A DNA stretch of 17,417 bases. It comes from Omnitrophica WOR_2 bacterium GWA2_47_8. GTDB taxonomy: Bacteria; Omnitrophota; Gorgyraeia; Zapsychrales; GWA2-47-8. This document shows positions 13,704 to 17,417 of this stretch, in pieces; the stretch's first letter is position 1, and the number at the start of each line of letters is the position of its first letter. The stretch spans positions 5,959-23,375 of the forward strand of contig MHFY01000133.1 of assembly GCA_001805375.1 (NCBI GenBank), written 5' to 3'. The notes below the pieces were generated by a model. The model was not told where the DNA came from. It searched no databases and was given only the letters and a program-made list of their open reading frames with translations. The position numbers and the translations under genes are program-made.

Positions 13704-15016
13704 GGGGCCCTTTCTGGTTTAGAAAGGTTCATAAAAAATTCCATGATATATTGCGCGGCTAAGGAGTGGCCCTCTTTGCGCCAATGCATGTCTTCATGAA
13801 AATATAACCTCTCTCCGCCCTGATGATCCCGGAAGGCCGGGAAAAGGTTAAGGACCGGGATCCCGCGGCGTTCCATTTCATAAACGAACATGTCCTCCAC
13901 CCCGCGCGGAGCAGTATAATTGTCCGGGACACCGAACCACTGGCGGCCTGAATCCCATTCGCGGCCGCTGACCTGATGCCCCCAGGGATAAATGACCACG
14001 GCGAAACCGATCCCCTTTTGCTTACAGAATTCATTCATCAGGTCAATATCATGAAAGACCCTCTCCCATTCATCTTTCCAGGGCGATTGGTCGGAGGATA
14101 AACTGAACTTAAGAAGCTTCTCTGTTGCCTGGCTGATGGCATCAGGATCTTCATCCGGCAGCACTCTTTCTCGTGCCGCGCCGTAAACCAGCGACAAAAA
14201 ATAGAACCTGCTTTTTAAAAAAACCTCCATGTTGGAAAGCAATGAATCGTCATTGGGCGGCACGCTGATCACTTCACCGTCCTTATTGAATTCGGCCCCA
14301 TCGAAATATTCCTGCGTTTGAATGAGATCGCTCATGTCATAGAACACCACGACCAGGTCCGGCTGAAAGTTGATGCCCTTTGTCCTTAAATAAAGGTTTT
14401 CCAGGATCGGCGCGTAACTGTCCACGCCCGCGTTGAGCACCTCGTACACCGGTGACCCCGATTCCTTATTCAATTGCCGCTCGACCAGATAACAAAAATT
14501 CTCCTCATCACCGACGCCCTGCCCTTCGGTAAAAGAATCTCCCAACGAGAGGATGCGGACATGGCCGGCCGGTTTTTCATAAGGAATATCTTTATTGGAC
14601 CTCAGGCCTTGAGCATTGACGTGCATGATATATTTCTGGTCCAGCATACCGTCATCATCAATGGCCAAATGGTATGTGCCGGGCTTGAGTTGATGATGAA
14701 AGATCGGATGGTCCATTTCCTTTTCATGAGCGGAATAATTGATCGTACCTATCATAAAATCCCCGAGTAGCACGGTTAAGAAATACAAAACGATCAAGAA
14801 CAGAGCATAGCCGCGGCTGATCTTATCAGAGAGGATATATAAGACCGTTAAAAGGGCAAGGAAAAGGAAATAATAAAGGATAAAAAAGAAATACAGATGC
14901 GACCAGTGCCAGATCGCCGGGTCAGGGGACCGGTGCAGAGCGAGAACGAACAACACAGCATACATCGCGCAGAGAACAATAAAATTTATTTTCTTAGGCG
15001 TAAAGCCGGTGGGCAT
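13700..15016 (-). CDS. membrane-anchored SGNH/GDSL hydrolase-type protein
   Basis: This 438-aa protein has three hydrophobic segments at about residues 12-28, 40-61 and 71-91, which place the remaining 345 residues outside the membrane. The catalytic domain has the block I serine in LGDSFTEGQG (G159-D160-S161), a block II glycine in NAGVDSYAP (G197) and FYDMSD (225-230) at block III. The C-terminal EDMHWRKEGH contains H411 and H417. The DxHW...GH ending resembles AlgJ/AlgX-type enzymes that O-acetylate exopolysaccharides, so acetyl transfer to or from a glycan is a reasonable inference; esterase activity is the alternative. It is the first gene of the SGNH-GT4-Kelch operon. No Shine-Dalgarno; a near-consensus promoter ends 6 nt before the ATG, so translation is probably leaderless. 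Confidence 0.83.
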   Translation of the reverse strand: MPTGFTPKKINFIVLCAMYAVLFVLALHRSPDPAIWHWSHLYFFFILYYFLFLALLTVLYILSDKISRGYALFLIVLYFLTVLLGDFMIGTINYSAHEKEMDHPIFHHQLKPGTYHLAIDDDGMLDQKYIMHVNAQGLRSNKDIPYEKPAGHVRILSLGDSFTEGQGVGDEENFCYLVERQLNKESGSPVYEVLNAGVDSYAPILENLYLRTKGINFQPDLVVVFYDMSDLIQTQEYFDGAEFNKDGEVISVPPNDDSLLSNMEVFLKSRFYFLSLVYGAARERVLPDEDPDAISQATEKLLKFSLSSDQSPWKDEWERVFHDIDLMNEFCKQKGIGFAVVIYPWGHQVSGREWDSGRQWFGVPDNYTAPRGVEDMFVYEMERRGIPVLNLFPAFRDHQGGERLYFHEDMHWRKEGHSLAAQYIMEFFMNLSKPERAP

Positions 15017-15038
15017 GAAAATATTATAGTGTTAAAAT
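15010..15038 (+). promoter_or_regulatory. leaderless promoter of the CPXCG gene, divergent pair
   Basis: TGGGCA (15010-15015), a 17-bp spacer and TAAAAT (15033-15038) end 6 nt before the ATG at 15045. The -35 box overlaps the start codon of the opposite gene. There is no Shine-Dalgarno. Confidence 0.6.
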
Positions 15039-15051
15039 ATCTTTATGTCAC
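15023..15051 (-). promoter_or_regulatory. leaderless promoter of the SGNH-GT4-Kelch operon, divergent pair
   Basis: On the minus strand GTGACA (15046-15051), a 17-bp spacer and a consensus TATAAT (15023-15028) end exactly 6 nt before the ATG at 15016. The -35 box lies on the start codon of the divergent CPXCG gene. Confidence 0.8.
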
Positions 15052-15239
15052 TAGAACAGGATTCTACTTTTTTATGCCCTTATTGTTCGGCGGAAAATTC
15101 CCTGCAGGTGGACCTGACCGCGGGCCGGCGCCAGAATTTTGTGATGGATTGTGAAACCTGCTGCGCGCCCATTGTGGTGCATCTTACCTTAAGCGGCGGC
15201 GAGGTGTTATCGATCGATGTGCGGAGAGAGAATGAGTGA
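15045..15239 (+). CDS. CPXCG-motif zinc-ribbon protein
   Basis: This 64-aa protein has two Cys pairs, C11-P-Y-C14 and C36-x2-C39 with an extra C40, spaced as in the short CPXCG family and forming a likely single zinc ribbon. The ends of that family, DCxxCCxPI and a short beta C-terminus with charged tail, are both visible (DCETCCAPIVV). Function of the family is not established. It is divergent from the SGNH operon across 28 bp, and there is no Shine-Dalgarno at its start. No neighbour in the same direction follows for about 550 bp. Confidence 0.85.
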   Translation: MSLEQDSTFLCPYCSAENSLQVDLTAGRRQNFVMDCETCCAPIVVHLTLSGGEVLSIDVRRENE

Positions 15240-15274
15240 AGGAATGAAAAAAGCATAGCTATGGGGAACGTTTC

Positions 15275-15414
15275 AGGCTGTGACTTGCGCCGGAACGTTC
15301 GATCCCACGGCGCAAAGCGCCCGTGGGATTTCCTTAACGCGAAGCCCTACGCTCGTCCCTTTGGGACTCCTTGCCCGCTTCGGGCTTCTAACGTCCGGCT
15401 TTAAGTCACAGCCT
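15275..15414. repeat. 140-bp branched inverted-repeat element
   Basis: A perfect 12-bp terminal repeat (AGGCTGTGACTT, 15275-15286, with 15403-15414) continues inward through GCCGG/CCGGC (15289-15293 with 15395-15399) and ACGTT/AACGT (15295-15299 with 15390-15394). The helix encloses two arms. Arm A is ATCCCACG/CGTGGGAT (15302-15309 with 15322-15329), plus an inner GCGC/GCGC. Arm B is GAAGCCC/GGGCTTC (15341-15347 with 15382-15388), with an inner GTCCC-TTT-GGGAC. The result is a Y-shaped fold. It may be a non-autonomous mobile element or a structured RNA; there is no transposase and no terminator T tract. Confidence 0.65.
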
Positions 15415-15495
15415 TCAACTCATGTTATACACAAAAATAAAAACGGGGGCAAGGAACCCCTTCCGCGCCACCCGCTTATAAATTTATTTAATTTT

Positions 15496-15581
15496 GCGAT
15501 GGGTGACCCGGAGGAGGCCGCCTTGGGCGAGCCTCGCCCTTCATCTAAAAATATATGGAAAAGGTCGGGGTTCCCAGCGCC
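15496..15581. repeat. intergenic repeat, copy 1 (86 bp)
   Basis: This is a diverged direct copy of 15602-15689. It shares GCGATGGG at the start, GCCGCCTT and the 16-nt block GGCGAGCCTCGCCCTT in the middle, an ATATAT-GAAAA stretch and a CCCA-GCGCC-type end. It contains the hairpin GGGCGA-GCC-TCGCCC (15525-15539). The outer stem has one mismatch. Confidence 0.7.
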
Positions 15582-15601
15582 GCAGAGCCGGTTAGGCCAA
15601 G

Positions 15602-15689
15602 GCGATGGGACACCGCAGGGGCAGCCGCCTTAGGCGAGCCTCGCCCTTTCCTCTAAAGGATATATAGAAAAGGGCGGGGACCCATCGCC
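15602..15689. repeat. intergenic repeat, copy 2 (88 bp)
   Basis: This is the better preserved copy. The outer stem GGCGATGGG/CCCATCGCC (15601-15609 with 15681-15689) is a perfect 9 bp, followed inward by CCGC/GCGG (15613-15616 with 15674-15677). It then offers two competing inner hairpins: GGCGA/TCGCC (15633-15645) or CGCCCTTT/AAAGGGCG (15642-15649 with 15669-15676). The preserved pairing suggests selection on structure. Confidence 0.7.
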
Positions 15690-15749
15690 ATTTAAAAAAC
15701 AGGCCCCGCGTTAATAATACAGGACCCATCGCTATAATTTTTTCCATCA

Positions 15750-15778
15750 TTGACATCTCTAACTATCAATACTACAAT
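15750..15778 (+). promoter_or_regulatory. near-leaderless promoter of the RNA-modification operon
   Basis: A consensus TTGACA (15750-15755), a 17-bp spacer and TACAAT (15773-15778, 5 of 6) end 9 nt before the ATG at 15788, so the leader is about 0-3 nt. There is no Shine-Dalgarno. Confidence 0.8.
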
Positions 15779-15787
15779 CGAAAAATT

Positions 15788-16651
15788 ATGCCTAACACAA
15801 CAACACTCCCCGGCAAAGATTATGAACTTTTAGACAGCGGCGAAGGCGATAAACTCGAACGCTTCGGCCAGGTCATGGTTTCGCGGCCCGACCCGCAGGC
15901 CTTATGGCCCAAGAAATTATCCCCCTCGGAATGGAAAAAGGCCGACGCCTATTTCAACCGTTCCGCGGATGACGCCGCCTGGCAGTCCCGGCGGCAAATT
16001 CCCGAGCGATGGACCATTGATTTCGGCGGCCTCCGATTTTGGATCAAACTCTCCGCGTTCAAACACACCGGTATCTTCCCGGAAAACCAGCCCAACTGGG
16101 ACTGGATGCGTGAAAAAATATCCAAAGTCGATCGCCCCGTGAACGTGCTTAATTTATTCGGCTACACCGGCGGGGCCACGCTTGCCTGCGCCCAAGCCGG
16201 AGCGAGCGTGTGCCATGTTGATGGCTCCAAGACGGCTGTGACCTGGGCCAGAGAAAACGCTGAGTTATCCAAATTAGATGAAAAACCGATCCGCTGGATC
16301 GTTGATGACGCGCGGGTCTTTGTGCAGAGAGAGATCAAACGCGGCCGCAAATACGAGGCCATTATTTTAGATCCTCCGGCGTTCGGCCACGGCCCCAAAA
16401 AAGAATTATGGAAGATCGAGAGTGACCTTTTAAAACTTCTGGAAGACTGCCGGAACATTTTATCCTATCATCCCCTGTTTTTTTTGATAAACGGTTACGC
16501 CTCCGGTTACTCGGCCATCGCCTACGCCAACAATCTGACGCACCTGTTCGGAAAAAAGGGGGAATTGGAAACCGGAGAATTGACCATCGCCCACTCCAAA
16601 GATGACCGCCTTCTACCGTGCGGGATCTTCGCGCGCTGGTCCGTATCATGA
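15788..16651 (+). CDS. class I SAM-dependent methyltransferase, RlmI/COG1092-like
   Basis: This 287-aa protein has a Rossmann methyltransferase core. SAM-binding motif I is FGYTGGATLACAQAGA (124-139), motif II acid D145 lies in HVDGSK, motif III is VDDARVF (172-178), and the catalytic-type DPPAFG is at 195-200. HTGIFPEN (93-100), just before the core, is typical of the RlmI group of 23S rRNA cytosine methyltransferases. It is shorter than RlmI (about 396 aa) and the PUA domain is not recognisable, so the RNA target is uncertain. The stop overlaps the pseudouridine synthase start (ATGA), making an RNA-modification pair. The start has no Shine-Dalgarno but has a strong promoter 9 nt upstream. 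Confidence 0.85.
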   Translation: MPNTTTLPGKDYELLDSGEGDKLERFGQVMVSRPDPQALWPKKLSPSEWKKADAYFNRSADDAAWQSRRQIPERWTIDFGGLRFWIKLSAFKHTGIFPENQPNWDWMREKISKVDRPVNVLNLFGYTGGATLACAQAGASVCHVDGSKTAVTWARENAELSKLDEKPIRWIVDDARVFVQREIKRGRKYEAIILDPPAFGHGPKKELWKIESDLLKLLEDCRNILSYHPLFFLINGYASGYSAIAYANNLTHLFGKKGELETGELTIAHSKDDRLLPCGIFARWSVS

Positions 16652-17316
16652 AACTGCAGGTCCTTTTCGAAGACAATCATGTTATTGCTGTGGTCAAACC
16701 CGCCGGCCTCCTCGTCCAAGGCGACAAAACCGGCGACACCTGCCTCTTGGACATCGTTAAAAAGTATCTCAAAGAAAAATATAACAAGCCGGGGAATGTA
16801 TTTCTGGGCCTGGTGCACCGCTTGGACCGCCCGGTCGCAGGGATCGTTATTTTAGGAAAGACCAGTAAGGGCGCGGCACGGCTCTCGGAACAATTCCGCA
16901 CGCATTCTATCCAAAAGATCTATCACGCCGTCGTACAAGGACGCCTACCTCAAAAAAGCGGAACGCTTAAATCTTTTTTGCAAAAGGACCGCGAAAAAAA
17001 CCGCACCGAAGTTTATGATGAGGAAGGCGATGACCGGCAGGCCGCGGAACTGGATTACGAAGTGATCAAAACCGGTAAGGATTGTTCTCTGGTGAAGATC
17101 ATCTTAAAAACCGGGCGCTCGCATCAGATCCGCGCCCAATTGGCCGCGGAAAAATGCCCGATCGTGGGCGATGTCAAATACGGCGCGTCCAAACCCCTCC
17201 CCGACGGCTCCATCGCCCTCGCCGCAACTTCCCTAACCTTTCAGCTTGCCACAAAAAACGAATCCCAAACCGTCAGCATGGATCTGCCGAAGGAATGGGA
17301 TATTTTCTTAAAATGA
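16648..17316 (+). CDS. RluA-family pseudouridine synthase
   Basis: This 222-aa enzyme isomerises uridine to pseudouridine in rRNA or tRNA. Visible motifs are the N-terminal DNHVIAVVKPAGLLV (9-23), the catalytic HRLDR (57-61, D60), KIYHAVVQG (90-98) and GRSHQIRAQLA near the C-terminus. There is no S4 domain, as in the short RluA/RluC-type members. The frame is open 10 codons further up, but the ATG at 16648 is chosen because it begins the conserved N-terminus and overlaps the methyltransferase stop in the ATGA form. Substrate position is unknown. Confidence 0.93.
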   Translation: MKLQVLFEDNHVIAVVKPAGLLVQGDKTGDTCLLDIVKKYLKEKYNKPGNVFLGLVHRLDRPVAGIVILGKTSKGAARLSEQFRTHSIQKIYHAVVQGRLPQKSGTLKSFLQKDREKNRTEVYDEEGDDRQAAELDYEVIKTGKDCSLVKIILKTGRSHQIRAQLAAEKCPIVGDVKYGASKPLPDGSIALAATSLTFQLATKNESQTVSMDLPKEWDIFLK

Positions 17317-17335
17317 ACACTCTTAAAGGGCGGAA

Positions 17336-17417
17336 TTATTCAGGAAGCTTTAAACGTTCCAATCTTTCCTGAATGATATGGAGAAATTCCTTTTGCTTTT
17401 CCTTACTGATAAAAGAA
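17336..17417 (-). CDS. C-terminal end of a protein cut by the window edge
   Basis: Twenty-six codons are open from the right edge to a TAA at 17336-17338. The peptide ends FLHIIQERLERLKLPE, an amphipathic charged helix, convergent with the pseudouridine synthase at a distance of 19 nt. Family cannot be told from this fragment. Confidence 0.5.
   Translation of the reverse strand, partial: SFISKEKQKEFLHIIQERLERLKLPE

Larger units (their letters stand above)
15240..15749. other. gene-free intergenic stretch rich in structured repeats
   Basis: No credible coding region was found in either strand of this stretch. An open plus frame from 15280 to 15633 runs straight through the inverted repeats and has no family resemblance. 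The stretch holds the branched element at 15275-15414, an AT-rich spacer (15424-15495), the two 86-88-bp repeats, and a short third echo GGACCCATCGC at 15722-15732. Confidence 0.6.

Noticed and set aside
15275..15414. tRNA or tRNA-like gene
   Set aside because: The fold is branched, but there is no T-loop GTTCRA, no anticodon arm geometry and no CCA-proximal 7-bp acceptor stem.
15280..15633. 117-codon plus frame in the intergenic repeats
   Set aside because: It runs through hairpin arms and repeats, has no Shine-Dalgarno or promoter at a usable distance and resembles no family.
15496..15689. CRISPR array
   Set aside because: Only two diverged copies of 86-88 bp with a 20-bp gap, and no cas genes. 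The unit size and internal structure do not fit CRISPR repeats.

Overview
The window reads as chromosome of an uncultured, double-membraned bacterium of moderate G+C. It carries periplasmic and secreted proteins, ECF and two-component signalling, many glycosyltransferases and tightly packed ATGA-overlapping operons. The mix would suit a lineage such as Omnitrophota, but there is no rRNA or other phylogenetic marker here, so that assignment is a guess. No tRNA, CRISPR array, transposase or phage gene was seen.

Left part (1-2760, minus strand): an OmpR/CusR-type response regulator, then a three-gene cassette of ECF sigma factor, zinc-finger anti-sigma factor with one membrane helix, and a periplasmic Spy/CnrX-like LTxxQ protein. 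The layout recalls Cnr-type metal or envelope-stress sensing. The sigma promoter has a 21-bp tandem repeat directly upstream of its -35 box and inverted repeats over its start site.

Centre (2766-8601): a membrane GT-C-type glycosyltransferase faces a two-domain GT2-GT4 fusion. Next come a small secreted protein, a CspA cold-shock protein whose long leader holds a terminator-like hairpin, and an unrecognised 77-aa protein. A nested structured RNA and a second intrinsic terminator lie ahead of that last gene, so two neighbouring genes both look attenuator-controlled. Two palindromic intergenic elements lie between them.

Right part (8913-17417): a large Cys-rich secreted protein resembling heparinase II/III-type lyases converges on an operon of membrane-anchored SGNH hydrolase, GT4 glycosyltransferase and Kelch propeller. 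The SGNH gene diverges from a CPXCG zinc-ribbon protein across only 28 bp. A gene-free stretch of about 500 bp (15240-15749) is filled with a 140-bp branched inverted-repeat element and two diverged 86-88-bp repeats. Then come a SAM-dependent RNA methyltransferase and an RluA-type pseudouridine synthase, translationally coupled. The C-terminus of another minus-strand gene lies at the right edge.

The most unusual theme is initiation. Genes inside operons or behind long leaders have good Shine-Dalgarno sites. At least four, and probably five, promoter-proximal genes instead have a sigma70-like -10 box 5-9 nt before the ATG and no Shine-Dalgarno, so they look leaderless. The sharpest case is the 28-bp divergent gap at 15017-15044, where each promoter's -35 box lies on the start codon of the opposite gene.
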